This document shows positions 44,253-55,245 of a DNA stretch of 64,000 nucleotides, piece after piece; within the stretch, counting starts at the first letter, position 1, and each line of letters starts with the position of its first letter. Origin of the DNA: Vicia villosa. Its lineage: Eukaryota; Streptophyta; Magnoliopsida; Fabales; Fabaceae. Both the position numbers and the translations under genes were made by a program. Under the pieces are notes generated by a model that worked only from the letters and a program-made list of their open reading frames with translations, did not search any database and was not told the origin of the DNA. The stretch lies in contig NW_026705304.1 in assembly GCF_029867415.1 (NCBI RefSeq), positions 124,001 through 188,000 of the forward strand, read 5' to 3'.

Positions 44253-45783
44253 CTAAGCATCTTCATCAGACGAAGAACCAAATGCATTGTGCAGTTTGAG
44301 CTTCATGATTTCTTTCCCATAGTAAGCTTTCAATTCGGCCTTTTCGGTCTTTAGCTTGTCAACGATATTCTTCCAATCGTCAGGAGTTGGAGCGTTGCTT
44401 GTTGAACCTTCAGGTTTTTTCTTGCTTTCTTTGATGTATCTCTTGATTGCAGCGTCTTTCTGACGAATCTTCTCATCTTTACTCATGAGCCATCCATCTT
44501 GACAGTAGAGAGTTTCTTCGTGATCTTTCACTTGTTTCTTCAACCTTCTGTTTTCCATATCGGTCCTACGAAACTTGTGCTCCCAAGCATTTTTTTCTAA
44601 CCTCATCTTGGCTAAAGTGTCTTGGTATTCCTTCATAGTGGGAATGGGAATATTGGGTAGTTGAGGTACCACAAGAGACATGGGTTTTTCATAATCATAA
44701 GGCATTTGAAACTCCTTTGCTCTTTTCTTTACCCAGCAGGTGTAGGCGTCCGTAGCAATGCAATTCTTTTCCTCACCTTTTTCTTTCCATCGGACGTCGT
44801 ACCAAGCTCTCATCATTCTTGTCTTCAACCTTTGAGGATCTTCCCTTTCTTGATAGAAGTAGCTTTCTACTGCGAGACCAACAGGTTTAACTGAATTTGC
44901 ATACCCGAGTTGTCGTCGGGCTAAGATCGGATTGTAGTTAATTCCTCCTTGTGTACCAATGAGAGGTACGTTGGCGAATTCTCCGCAACTATCAATGGTT
45001 TCTGTACCACAGCGAGCCAAGGTATACCAACGGATATCATTATTAGTAAGAGACATAAGTCTCCGAGGCCAACGCAAACCTTCTCGGTTTTTCTGTGAAA
45101 ATAGGAGACTCAGGTAAGTGTGAAACAATCCATTTGAACAATAGAGGTGCACAACATACAATGATTCCACCGCCTTGGCGATTCCTATGATGGACAGAGA
45201 AATACATGTCACCAAGTAAAGTCGGAACAGGATTTCCAATCAGAAAAATCTTTATGGCATTGATATCAACAAAGTTGTCGACATTGGGAAACAGAACCAA
45301 CCCATAGATGAGCAAGGCTAGTACAGCTCCAAAAGCTATCATGCTACCAGTTTCGATGAAATCAAAGGCCTTCTTTACCAGGAAGTGTGAAGTTAAACCC
45401 GGGAGGTTTCCTTTGGTAGTCCAATTACTCTCTACTTCAGACTTTTTCATGTGAATACTTGCTGCAATGACGTGTGACTTAGGAATGGCTTCCAAACCAT
45501 TGAAGGGTATCTTGTCAGACACAGGAATACCTAAAAGATTGGCATATTCTTCCAAGGTCGGTACCAACTGGTAGTCTGGAAAGGTAAAACAACGGTAGAC
45601 GGGATCATAGAACTGAACCAGAGTCTTGAGAAGTCCTTCATCAACATGAGTGTTCAAAATAGGCAAAAGCTTTCCATAACTTTTCCTAAAATTACAAGGA
45701 TCTTGTACAGAAGATGCTAACTCTATCAGTCTTTCCACATCAGGCGCTTTGAAACCGTACTTTTTGGTATATCTTTTTTCCAT
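44253..45783 (-). pseudogene. ORF1 of element III, one frameshift
   Basis: ORF1 proteins of unknown function precede gag in Ogre elements. The frame opens at 45783 (MEKRYTKKYGFKAPDVE) and carries 'FYDPVYRCFTFPDYQLVP', 'LALLIYGLVLFPN' and 'INAIKIFLIGNPVPTLL', all shared with element II. Near 45093-45099 it shifts: the rest, from SQKNREGL through 'LIGTQGGINYNPILARRQ' to a Lys/Glu-rich coiled-coil C-terminus, is in another frame ending at 44253. Total length (1531 bases) is one more than a multiple of three, and comparison with element II points to one extra base. Without it the protein would be about 509 residues. A real programmed shift or a sequencing error cannot be excluded. Confidence 0.85.
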
Positions 45784-46563
45784 AACTTAATCCTATAATG
45801 TTTGCAAAGAAAATTCTCTAAATTTTTGGAAAAATAATGTTTTTTTATGGAAAAAGATGGGTTTTTTAATGAATGTATGAATGCATGGATGCATGGATGC
45901 ATGGATGCCACATATTCAAACATGGTAAAGCAAACATGGTAATGGTAACGCAAACATGGTACACAAACATGGTAACGCAAACATGGTAACGCATAGGTTC
46001 ACAGGTCCAAATCACGAGCATGAGGTCAGAGAACCAAAAATGGGATAGTTCTAGTTAATCACCTGCACAACATGTTCTACTGATACGTCAGAGTCTAAAT
46101 TTTTCTTTCGGATATTACCGGCCTTCCACAATTAAACTCATGAGCCAGTAATATTCTCAAGAAAAACTCGTCTGAGTGTGGTTCTCCGCATGACAACTAA
46201 TCCAAGTCTTCACCTGAATAGTTTCTGCACCACAACCTAATAAGGCCAGGATGGGTTGGGGTTCTACGGTCTCTCAGCTTCTACAGTTCAATGAAAGTAA
46301 TAATGTCTTCGCTACGAAACATGCTAAACATATATTACCAACAAGGAACCTCCATTGAGCGGAAGGATTCTCAAGTGCGCCTGCACATGACTATACCCTC
46401 CACCTAATTTCTTATGTGTACTTAATCCGGGTTAGGATTTGTCCATAATGTATCACTTGTAACAGAACCACGCAAGTAACAGACCCAGAACCACGCATAT
46501 AAAAAATGAAATGAAAAAAATAAAATAGAATTAACCCTTCCTTTGGAAACAATAAAAAGATGT
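45784..46563 (-). other. Leader of element III between PBS and ORF1
   Basis: About 780 bp without a gene, the same length as the leader of element II. It contains short tandem repeats 'catggatg' (45883-45906) and 'aacgcaaacatggt' (about 45930-45985). Confidence 0.65.
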
Positions 46564-46581
46564 TCCCCAGTGAAGTCGCCA
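46564..46581 (-). promoter_or_regulatory. Primer binding site of element III
   Basis: On the - strand TGGCGACTTCACTGGGGA, starting 6 bases after the 5' LTR end. It corresponds in place and core to the site of element II. Confidence 0.85.
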
Positions 46582-46804
46582 TTTTTCTGTCGCGGGGAAA
46601 AATCGTTTGTCTTTTTTGGGATGAGACACCTGATGCCTTCTTTGGGCTCGAGTGCTCAAAAAATGATTTTTCTTTTGTACCGACCAAACTTTTTATTATT
46701 TCCAAAGGAGGAAAAGGAAAAAAGCTGCAATAACCTAAAAGTGGGGGGAGATCTTGGGTAAGAGGGTTGGTTATACGAAGGGAAGGTATTAGCACCCAAC
46801 GTAT

Positions 46805-46820
46805 CTGTAGTACTCTACAG
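46805..46820 (-). other. Small conserved hairpin in the 5' LTR of element III
   Basis: CTGTAG-TACT-CTACAG, identical to 29537-29552. Confidence 0.6.
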
Positions 46821-47256
46821 GGTTCTTTATTGTTTTTTATTCTATGCTACGGTGAAGGTTCTGTTGTGAAATAGGTGGGACCTAAGGTGTTTGTTTGATT
46901 ATGCTCGCAAAGATCATCGCGATCCTCTGCATACATATCCCTTAGAGGGAATCAGAGCATCTGTAGCTCGGGGTCTACGGGTGCTAAGGTTTGAATGGTT
47001 TTTTTTGTTTTGTTTTGCTCGCCAAGGATCGACCTTGTGCCTACGTATTCTCAAAGGGATGTTGAGAAAATCAGAGCAATCGTAGTTCCCACTTATGCTA
47101 GTGGAAGCAAAGGAAAATAGACAAATGTCGTCTAAATGCTAGATGTATCTAATCTATATCATCACATACATCTGTTTGATTTTGTTTGAAAATCTTTTCA
47201 TTATAAGCCCGGGGCCATGCCACTTAGGGTGCTTAGAATGATAAAGATGTTTTTGT

Positions 47257-47475
47257 TCAACCAGCCTTGTGGCAAAAGTTTCAATGAAGTCAGCCTTGTG
47301 ACAAAAACTTTGATTAATCAGCCAGCCTTGTGGCAAAAGTTTCAATGAAGTCAGCCTTGTGACAAAAACTTTGATTAATCATCCAGTACGGTGGTAAAAC
47401 AGTTTGATTGATTAGCCAGCCTTGTGGCAAAAAGAAAGTTGGATTGATTAGCCAGCCTTGTGGCAAAAAAGTTTG
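47257..47475 (-). repeat. Repeats of 'cagccttgtggcaaaa' in the 5' LTR of element III
   Basis: Six copies, the same array as at 29990-30210. Confidence 0.85.
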
Positions 47476-47589
47476 ATTGATTGATTGGTTGTTTGTGATG
47501 ATATAAAAGAGATACTCCTAGCATAGAGATGAAAAATGTCTAATCTCCTAGGGTATTTGATTTGGATATTGGGGATGCTTATAAGAAGC

Positions 47590-47870
47590 CCGTGGGTCCT
47601 TGTACGAAGCCCAAGAGGAGGCTATCCGAGGGTCCTTGCATTGTAAGCCCAAGAGGAGGCTATGGGAGGGACAATCCAGGGTCCTTGCATTGTAAGCCCA
47701 AGAGGAGGCTATGGGAGGGTCACTCGTTTGTACAAAGCCCAAGGGGAGGCATGGTATAGTTGGTCTGAGCTCTTAGAGCGATTTCACCGGGAAACCATAC
47801 TCTATGTCCTAACCTAAACTAGTGGAGATTCTTTGCACGAAGCCCAATAGGAGGCTATGGGGAACCTAGT
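47590..47870 (-). repeat. Repeats of 'aagcccaagaggaggctat' in the 5' LTR of element III
   Basis: Five copies, the same array as at 30320-30600. Confidence 0.85.
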
Positions 47871-49091
47871 GTTGTACTAAGTTGAACAAGCACACATATC
47901 ACACATATGAACAAACATGAACAAGTATGAACAAACATGAACAGGTATGAACAATTATATATATGACAAAGTGTGTGTATATAATGGAGTTTATGAAGGA
48001 AATATACCTGTAAGCATGATCCATTTGTATACACAGGGGCTCGGGACTTACACTCGGGAAGAGGTCCGCTTGAGTTTATTCACAGCTATGTAAACAGGTA
48101 TTTACAAAGTGGCTTGGGACTTATACCTACATGGAGGCCCATGGTATATTTTTGGGAAGATTTAAAGAAAACCTTCATTTTTATTTTGTTATTCAAAGTT
48201 AAAAAACAAATTGATCGATGTATGTACAAAAAGGTGTATGTACAATGAAATACCTAATTTCATGTACAGGAATGGGACTTATACCTATGTGGAGGCCCGT
48301 GGTATTTACAAAACATGGTTGATTGTTTATTTACAGACGCGAGGTTTCGTCGTTTTGAAAACTGTTTGACAAAGTTTTAATTTGAAGAAGTTTTATTGTT
48401 TTTTTAAAAAACTGTACAAAAAGAAAAGAAATGGGACTTACACTCTCTAATATTCGAGAGGCCCCTGTTTTATTTTCATAAAACAGGGTGGGTGGTTTTG
48501 AAAAAAAGATGTGAAATTTATTGTTTTGAAAAACAGTTTGAAAAGTATTGTTTTGAAAAAGTTTTCTGTACAAAGAAAAACTGTAAAAGGAAAAAAAAAG
48601 AGTGGGTCTTATACTCTCTAATATTCGAGAGGCCCCACTTCGTTTTGAAAATCATTTTATCAATTAAAAAGGTTTAATCAATAATTCAAAAAGAAATGGT
48701 TTATCGTTTTTGAAAAGAATCGCGATCGCTCGCTTTAAAACGATTTGAACTTGACAAAAGTCAACTTAATTAAGTTTAAAACAAGTTTTAATGCTTAATT
48801 AAGTCCTAAGTGATTAGGGTTTGATCACAAAAGTATTTACAAGTGATTAGGTTAAAAATTTAAATGAAAAACAATATTTAAAGTATTTAAAAACACTTAA
48901 AAATGTATCATTTTAAACCTAATTAAAAACACATTAAATAAATCTTTTTTTGTGATTTTTTTTGATATTGTCAAAATATGTATATTAAATAAAGAGTGTA
49001 AAAAAAATGAAGTGAAAATAATGAATTTTGATTGGTTAAATTAATTGGTGAGTTTGTTAAAAAATGAAAGAAAATAGGTTGCAAAAAATTG

Positions 49092-49169
49092 GTTTTGTCT
49101 CCACTAGGGCTTGAACTCACGCCCTCTCTCTCACCAGCCAAAACATGGACCAACTGAGCTGCGCGCGCA
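49092..49169 (-). other. tRNA-like unit in the 5' LTR of element III
   Basis: A box (49160-49149), B-box-like element (about 49118-49107) and a T6 run, identical to 31826-31903. Confidence 0.6.
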
Positions 49170-49556
49170 GCTTGTAAGATACACGCGTTCAATTGATTAT
49201 ATTTTAAAACAAGGATCTGAATTTTCCAAACCAAAACTGGCGCCAAGAACACACCTTCAACTGATTTTCAAAATTCTTCAAAACTGTGTTGTTTTGATCG
49301 ATCAAAGGGTCTATCTCACTCAGTTTTTCACGAGGAACATGATGGTGACCTTTAATTTCATTTATTTTCACTCTAAGGGGGTCAATTTTTGTATGAACAT
49401 GAAGAACCCTAAAACTGAATTTGATCGTGAAATGATGTATGATTGATGAATTATGAAATTAATTGAGGGCTAATGATCCATATGTATGCAGAAACATGAT
49501 GGCAAAGCAATATTTCATTTATGATGCATGATTCATAGAGTTTGAAGTTCATGTGC

Positions 49557-49565
49557 ACTTACCTC
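49557..49565 (-). promoter_or_regulatory. Conserved splice-donor motif in the 5' LTR of element III
   Basis: GAG|GTAAGT on the - strand, with GT at 49562-49561, lies about 560 bp downstream of the TATA box and about 390 bp upstream of the tRNA-like unit. Confidence 0.5.
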
Positions 49566-50115
49566 AAAAACGGCAAAACTGGAGATTTGATTCTTCAATA
49601 TAAGTGTTACAGATGCTTTGTATCGATCTGGATAGCTTCAATGATGATTGTGGAAGGTGTCTGGATGTCTGGAACAAGCTGGATTCATCTGAGCATGGCC
49701 ATGGCACCTGAACTGCAGTTGCTTCAAGTATGAATCGAATTTGAAGATGGAGGTGTTACAGGTCGTATGTGAGTGTTTGGATCATTCATATGAAGTATAT
49801 GGAAGGTGTTAGAAGTGATAGTTTGGACAGAAATGGCCTGGAATGGATTTTGGCATGATAAGGTTCAATTCATGTTCATATGGAGGTGAGATGATGATTC
49901 TGAGTTTTGGGGTGATTTGGGGTGTGTGAGTGGTTCAAACACATCCCATATGATGTTTGTGGCTTGTGGGAAGCATCACTTGGCTCAGAACTTGCAAGGT
50001 TTAGAGGTTGAGAATTTCACCTCTTTGAAACTTAAGAAACTTGCATTCTAAGAAAGAAGAGAGAAAACCTATAATTGTGAGGTTTTGGTGTGAATTGAAG
50101 AGTGATTTGAACCTC

Positions 50116-50123
50116 TATTTATA
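50116..50123 (-). promoter_or_regulatory. TATA box of the element III promoter (5' LTR)
   Basis: TATAAATA on the - strand in 'ggcctataaatagaggttc'. It implies U3 of about 1.58 kb and a transcript starting near 50085. Confidence 0.8.
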
Positions 50124-51699
50124 GGCCAAAGTTTCTGAATACAAAGCTTTGCAAGTTGATCAAGAATTGGTGATTTGGCATTTGAAGATAAAATGGAATC
50201 TTTACATTTAATGCACATGGTTAAAAATGATAACCATGGTTAAAAATCTCAAGTGCTTCTTATCTCTTTCTATTCTGATCTCAAACCAGAAATATCTCAC
50301 AATTATTGGTGGTTTATGTCATTGCTTGCATCATTAGGCAAAATGGCTTGAAATTTAGTGAAAATGGCTTGAAATTCAAGTGAAAATGATCACTAAATGC
50401 ATAATTCAAAACCATAGCTATGCTCCATATTTTTTCATGCTCTTGGACATTTTGGAAAGCTCATGTTACACACTTCAAAACCCTAGTTGAAAGTTTCTTC
50501 AAGACCTTTAAGGAAATGGGTGAAAAAGATCCATGAACTTTGAAGAAAATGAGATTTCAAGTGAAGTTTTCAAAAAGTACCAACTTTGAAGCACCATATC
50601 TCTTAAATGGTTGATCTTATGGAAAAATTTTATATGTGTCAAAGTTGTTTATTGGATCAAAATCTACAACTTTCATGTTGGGAGTTTTTTTCAGTTTGTA
50701 GGTGAAATTTTGAGAAATTCCCTTCCAAAGTTTGGAAAAAACCATTGAAAAACACTTAGAAAATTTTCTAAGTATGAAAGTCAAACTTTTGACTTTTTGA
50801 TTCTTGATTGATTTTCTTGATTTTCCTTGATCAAATGACTTCTCATATCATATATTGATGATTTAAAACTTCAAAAGTCATGGTTGACCAAAATTCCCCA
50901 AAAGTCAATGGTGATCTTGTACAGTTGACTTTTTCAGACGAATCGCGTTTCTGGAGATTTCAAATGAAACAGGCTATCCTCACCAAATGGATAGTATGAA
51001 TGGACCATATTGAGGCATTAGAGGATATTGAATCATGATTTGAGTTATGGCACCATGTCCTGATTAAAAAATCAGTGGTTCAGTGAATTAGGTCAAAAAA
51101 CCCTAATTGTCGACCTGATGAAATTGATGACTGTGGATCCTGAATTAAGATACAATTTCCATTGTATATTGTCATAGGGATTATTTGAGGATGATTGAAA
51201 CCTTTGATTGACTCCCTGGGGATTTTTAGGGTTTCCCAAATGTGATCTCTGATTTCAGTCCCTGATAGTTCAAAACCCTAATTCTGAGGATTTGTCTAAT
51301 CAATCTTTGTGTAAGAGATGTTCTGAGCCAATGGATTAGGTCAAAATGATGCACTTGGGGTCTTGAGGTCATGTCCCAAGTCATTAGGTCAAATTCTAAG
51401 CAAAAGTCAGGGGTATGCTGTCTTCAGTCAAAACCCTAATCTGGTTGGTTCAGAGCCTTTGAGCTTGTTGAAATGAATCTTTGAGGACCAAATGTTGATT
51501 GTTGATGAAGATGATTCATTTGAAATGAAGGGAGAACAAAAACCTAATTGATTGTTACTTGTACTGATGAGTGATTTCCTGATTAAATCCTGCTGAGTCA
51601 CAAGTAACAAACACAAGCTATGCAGTTTGTTAGAGATGCAAATGATGCATATGCAAATGATATGAGGTGGTATCTTAGGTCAAAAATTGGGGTATGACA

Positions 51700-51704
51700 G
51701 TGAG
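51700..51704 (+). repeat. Right target-site copy of element III (GTGAG)
   Basis: Identical to 29315-29319. Confidence 0.95.
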
Positions 51705-53998
51705 GTTAGTAAAGCTATCTCTTCTTCTTTTTTGTCTTTGGTCCCGAAGGTTTCGAACCCGGTTTCTTTGGATAACTATAGGCCTATATGCTTGGTGGGA
51801 TGTATGTATAAGGCTATCTCTAAATTGTTAGCGGGAAGGTTGAAAAGGGTTCTTCATGAGATTGTCTCTCCGTCTCAAAATGCTTTTGTGCCGGGTAGAC
51901 AACTTCTTGATGGAGTGGTTGTGGCAAATGAGGTTGTGGATTTAGTCAAGAAAGGTGGAAGGAGGAGCTTATTGTTTAAGGTAGATTTTGAGAAGGCCTA
52001 TGATAAAGTCTCTTGGAATTTCCTTAGGTTCATGATGGATAAGATGGGGTTTGGCCTAAAGTGGAAGAGATGGATGGATGTATTGGTTTTTCATAGCAAG
52101 ATGTCGGTGTTGGTGAATGGAAGTCCTACTAAGGAGTTTGTGGTGGAGAAGGGCTTGAGGCAAGGCGACCCATTATCGCCTTTCCTCTTTGTTTTGGCGG
52201 TTGAGGGTTTAGCGGGTTTAGTGAGGAAGTCGATGGAGATTGGTGAATTTAATGGCCTTAATATCAATGGGGAGTGTGTGGTGGATATTCTCCAATTTGC
52301 GGATGATACTCTTTTAGTGGGGGGGGGGGTTCTTGGAGACAAGTGTGGGCTATCAAGGCGGTGCTTAGGGCGTTTGAACTTGTTTTGGGGCTTGGCATAA
52401 ATTATCATAAGAGTAAATTGATCGATTACAATATTAGCAAGAATTTTGTGGAGGCGGCATCTTATGTTCTTTCGTGTAAGTTGGAAGAGTGGGTGTTCTC
52501 TTTTCTTGGAATAATGGTGGGTTGTAATCCGAGAAAGGTTAACACTTGGAAACCGCTTGTGTCAAAGTTGAAGAAGCAGCTTATGGGTTGGAAGAATCGG
52601 TATCTTAGTTTGGGCGGTAGAATTACTCTATTGAAGTCGGTTATTTGTTCCCTATCCATCTTTACTATGTCTTTTTATAAGATGCCGATAACGGTGGCTA
52701 AGGAAATTTCTAGTATTCAAGGTAACTTTTTGTGGGGAGGAGGATTGGATGATAAAAGGAGGATTAGTTGGGTTAGTTGGAAGAATGTTTGTTTACCGGT
52801 GGAGAAAGGGGGTCTTGGCATTAAAAATATTTCGGATTTTAATTTGGCTCTTTTGAGTAAGTGGAGATGGAGAATTTTAAGAGGTGATGATGTGCTTTGG
52901 TTTAAATTGTTAAAAGCAAGATATGGTGATCTTAACATGAAGATCTTATGTGGAGGTACACTTCCTTTTTCTTCATCTTATATTTCTTCTATTTCTTCTT
53001 CTTCTTTGGATTCTTTTTGGTGGAGGGATTTGATGTCTATTGGTAGTGGTGGGCATAAGGGGAATAGAGATCCTATGGAGTCCTTTTGTCGGTTTAGAAT
53101 TGGGAATGGGTTTTCTACTCCGTTTTGGGAAGCCACGTGGTTGGATTCTTGTTGTTTGAAGAAGGCTTTTCCGTGTTTGTATGAGGTGTCGGGGTTGAAG
53201 AGAGTGGCGGTGGCGGGAATGGGAGGTTGGGTAAATGGGGCGTGGTCGTGGGGGAATCTAGGGATTAATTCGTTGGTTTTGGGTGATCAAAACTTAGTTT
53301 CGGAATTGGTTTCCTTGGGTGTTATGTTGGAGGGCCGTGGTCCGTGTAGTAGGGAGACCGATACCGTGGAGTGGATGGCCGAATCGGACGATGTCTTTTC
53401 CGTTGCATCTTGTTATAAGTTTTATGTCGGGTTTCGTATTCCTTATGGTCCTTCAAACAAATTCGACAGGGCTTTAAGCTTGATATGGAAAGTGGAAGTT
53501 CCATTTAAAGTTAAGGCCTTTGGTTGGAGGCTCCTTGTGAATAGACTTCCTACAAAGGATTTGTTACTTCTAAGAGGTATCACTTTATCGGGAGATATTT
53601 CCAAGTGTGTTTTTTATGGTGTTGATCCGGAAAGTATGATGCACTCTTTCTTTTCTTGTTCTTCGGTTATTTCGGTTTGGGCTTCGATGGCTAGGTGGAT
53701 TGGCAAACCTTATGGTGGGACGGAGGATAATTGTTTGGGAGGTTTTTTGGATTGGATTTCCTTTTGTAAAAAAAAGAAAGTTAAAGAAGGTAAACTAGGA
53801 GTACTTTGGTTAGCAACGTTATGGACTCTTTGGTTGTATAGAAATGGCATGTGTTTTCGGAATGAGGAGTGGAATATGGATAATACTATTTAGAGTATCA
53901 AGGTTTTGGTGTGGAAGTGGGCTTTTATAGGAGATATTACTCACCCTATTTGTGGTTTCTACGAATTCAACAAAGATCCTTTGTTCTTTATTTCGTAG
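51700..53998 (+). pseudogene. LINE (L1-type) reverse transcriptase, C-terminal piece
   Basis: It continues the LINE frame from 29319. Seen in order: 'YRPICLVGCMYKAISKLLAG', 'FVPGRQLLDGV', motif A LFKVDFEKAYDKVSW, motif B GLRQGDPLSPFLF, motif C LQFADDTL, 'FLGIMVGCNPRK', 'LGGRITLLKSV', 'FLWGGG', and the zinc-binding region with 'KVKAFGWRLLVNRLPTKDLL'. Two lesions: a frameshift in a run of 11 G (52319-52329) just after FADDTLLVG, and an in-frame TAG at 53891-53893, after which the frame runs on to a natural-looking end at 53996-53998. The copy is dead but otherwise well kept, so it was fairly young when broken. Confidence 0.92.
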
Positions 53999-54123
53999 TG
54001 TCGAATCGGTTTGTAATCTCTTGTTGATTTTTTTGTGCGGGGTTTTTTCCCCCTCCTTTGATGTAAACAGGTGTTGAGAACCCTTAGTTCTCCTTTTAAT
54101 ACAACTTGCTTACTAAAAAAAAA
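53999..54123 (+). other. LINE 3' untranslated end and poly-A tail
   Basis: A short 3' UTR ('gtgcggggttttttcccc', 'ccttagttctccttttaata') ends in nine A (54115-54123), the tail expected of target-primed LINE insertion. DNA to the right belongs to the older CACTA-like unit. Confidence 0.8.
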
Positions 54124-55245
54124 TCAAAAAGATATATCAAAACAATGAATTAAAATGTCGAATCAAAATGCCGAATAGAAACACCAATTCGAAATTCTGA
54201 ATTAAAACGATAATTTGAAACTATGAATCAAAACGAAAAATGAAAACTCTTAATCGAGGGAAAGAAGAAACACAGAACATTCAATGATACAACAATGTTT
54301 ATCGACGGAAAAGCTTACCTGAAAATCAATTTCTTTGATGAAGAGAATATCATTCGATTTAGGATGAGAAATGATTTTTGAGAAGAAACGATTTCTGTGG
54401 TTTTTTTCTTTGGATTTCTTTAATGAAGTTAGACACAAAAGAGGACTTGCAGCTTCGGTTTCCTTCTTTGAAGTCTGTGCCGAAAAATTTAATGGACTGA
54501 TTAAAGGCATAAAAATTTTTATTGGACAAGAAACATAGGAGAGAATGAAAAGAAACGCAGAAGAAACGATTGAAAAGAGAATGAGAAGAGCTTACTTGCA
54601 AATTTAGGTTTAGGTTTCTGAAGATAATGAGAAGAAGCAAATTATCTTTAAATTTTACCCTTTATGAATTTTATTTTTAACATTTTATTTTATTTCATAT
54701 TTGATTTTTTTAGTTTTGTTTTGATATTATTTTTAAATTTTCATGGTGTATTTATTTTATTTGTCTAAGATAAAAAAGGGAGGCATACGAAAATTACGGG
54801 GGAAAGGATAAATTTTGCACAAATAGAATTAGAGTAGCGTCGACTATGACCACCTCTATAATTGTATTAAATTAAATAAATAAATATTAATTAACTTGTA
54901 AGGTAAGTGAAATTTTGAGGGGGAACTAAATAATTTTCCATGAAAAAAAAATTATATTAGCGTCAGCTACTATTGTCGCTAGAATTGCAATTATTATAAA
55001 TAAACAAAAAATATATTGTTAGCGTCGGTATTTGGCAACATTAATATAAATAAATATAGTTAAATCAACTTTTAAATAATTTAATTAAGTAGCGTCAGCC
55101 TAGGCTGACGCTATGGTTAAAGAAAATTAAAAATAAATGAATAAACTTGTTAGCTCTGCCTTTGCTGATATAATTATGACACTATTAGCGTTGATGTCGA
55201 GGTCGACGCTAAAATATTGAAGCTAAAATTCTTTTTCTTGTAGTG
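54124..55245 (-). mobile_element. CACTA-type DNA transposon, one end
   Basis: The right border reads CTTTTTCTTGTAGTG on the + strand (55231-55245), that is CACTACAAGAAAAAG on the - strand, the standard start of plant CACTA (En/Spm) elements. Behind it are subterminal motifs of the AGCGTC/GACGCT type: 54836-54846, 54960-54983, near 55022, a perfect 22-bp palindrome at 55091-55112, and 55187-55211. Further in (54250-54660, - strand) lies a pyrimidine-rich, splice-donor-containing stretch resembling a 5' leader of an internal gene; no transposase domain is visible. The LINE poly-A tail cuts the unit at 54123/54124; the rest should lie left of the LINE, outside the window. The 3-bp duplication cannot be checked. 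Confidence 0.65.
55091..55112. repeat. Perfect 22-bp palindrome in the CACTA subterminal region
   Basis: The two halves AGCGTCAGCCT and AGGCTGACGCT are exact reverse complements with no spacer. In En/Spm elements, transposase-related proteins bind short subterminal repeats in inverted pairs; this may be such a pair. Confidence 0.75.

Larger units (their letters stand above)
29320..51699 (-). mobile_element. Complete Ogre element III (22,380 bp)
   Basis: A full LTR retrotransposon on the - strand: 5' LTR 51699-46588, primer binding site 46581-46564, leader, ORF1 (frameshifted), gag-pro, a 372-bp intron, pol, a repeat-rich 3' untranslated part, polypurine tract 34449-34434, and 3' LTR 34433-29320. 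Perfect GTGAG duplications flank it. The two LTRs (5114 and 5112 bp) appear nearly identical: by eye I noted about five substitutions and two 1-bp indels, not a full alignment. gag-pro and pol are open throughout with their catalytic residues. It interrupts the LINE reverse transcriptase. This looks like a very recent insertion that could be mobilised if ORF1 is dispensable or supplied by another copy. Confidence 0.95.
46588..51699 (-). repeat. 5' LTR of element III (5112 bp)
   Basis: Starts TGTCATACCCCAATTTTTG at 51699 and ends CCCCGCGACA at 46588 on the - strand. Landmarks mirror the 3' LTR: TATAAATA 50123-50116 (driving the genomic RNA), splice donor GT at 49562-49561, tRNA-like unit 49169-49092, repeats 47257-47475 and 47590-47870, hairpin 46805-46820. 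Differences from the 3' LTR that I noticed include one T fewer in the run near 46998, one A fewer near 49052, and single-base changes near 47488, 47521, 50339, 51398 and 51425. Confidence 0.95.

Noticed and set aside
54250..54640. Small host protein gene on the - strand
   Set aside because: Two overlapping frames of 86 and 93 codons without motifs, in pyrimidine-rich leader-like DNA inside the CACTA unit. Better seen as leader sequence of a transposon gene.
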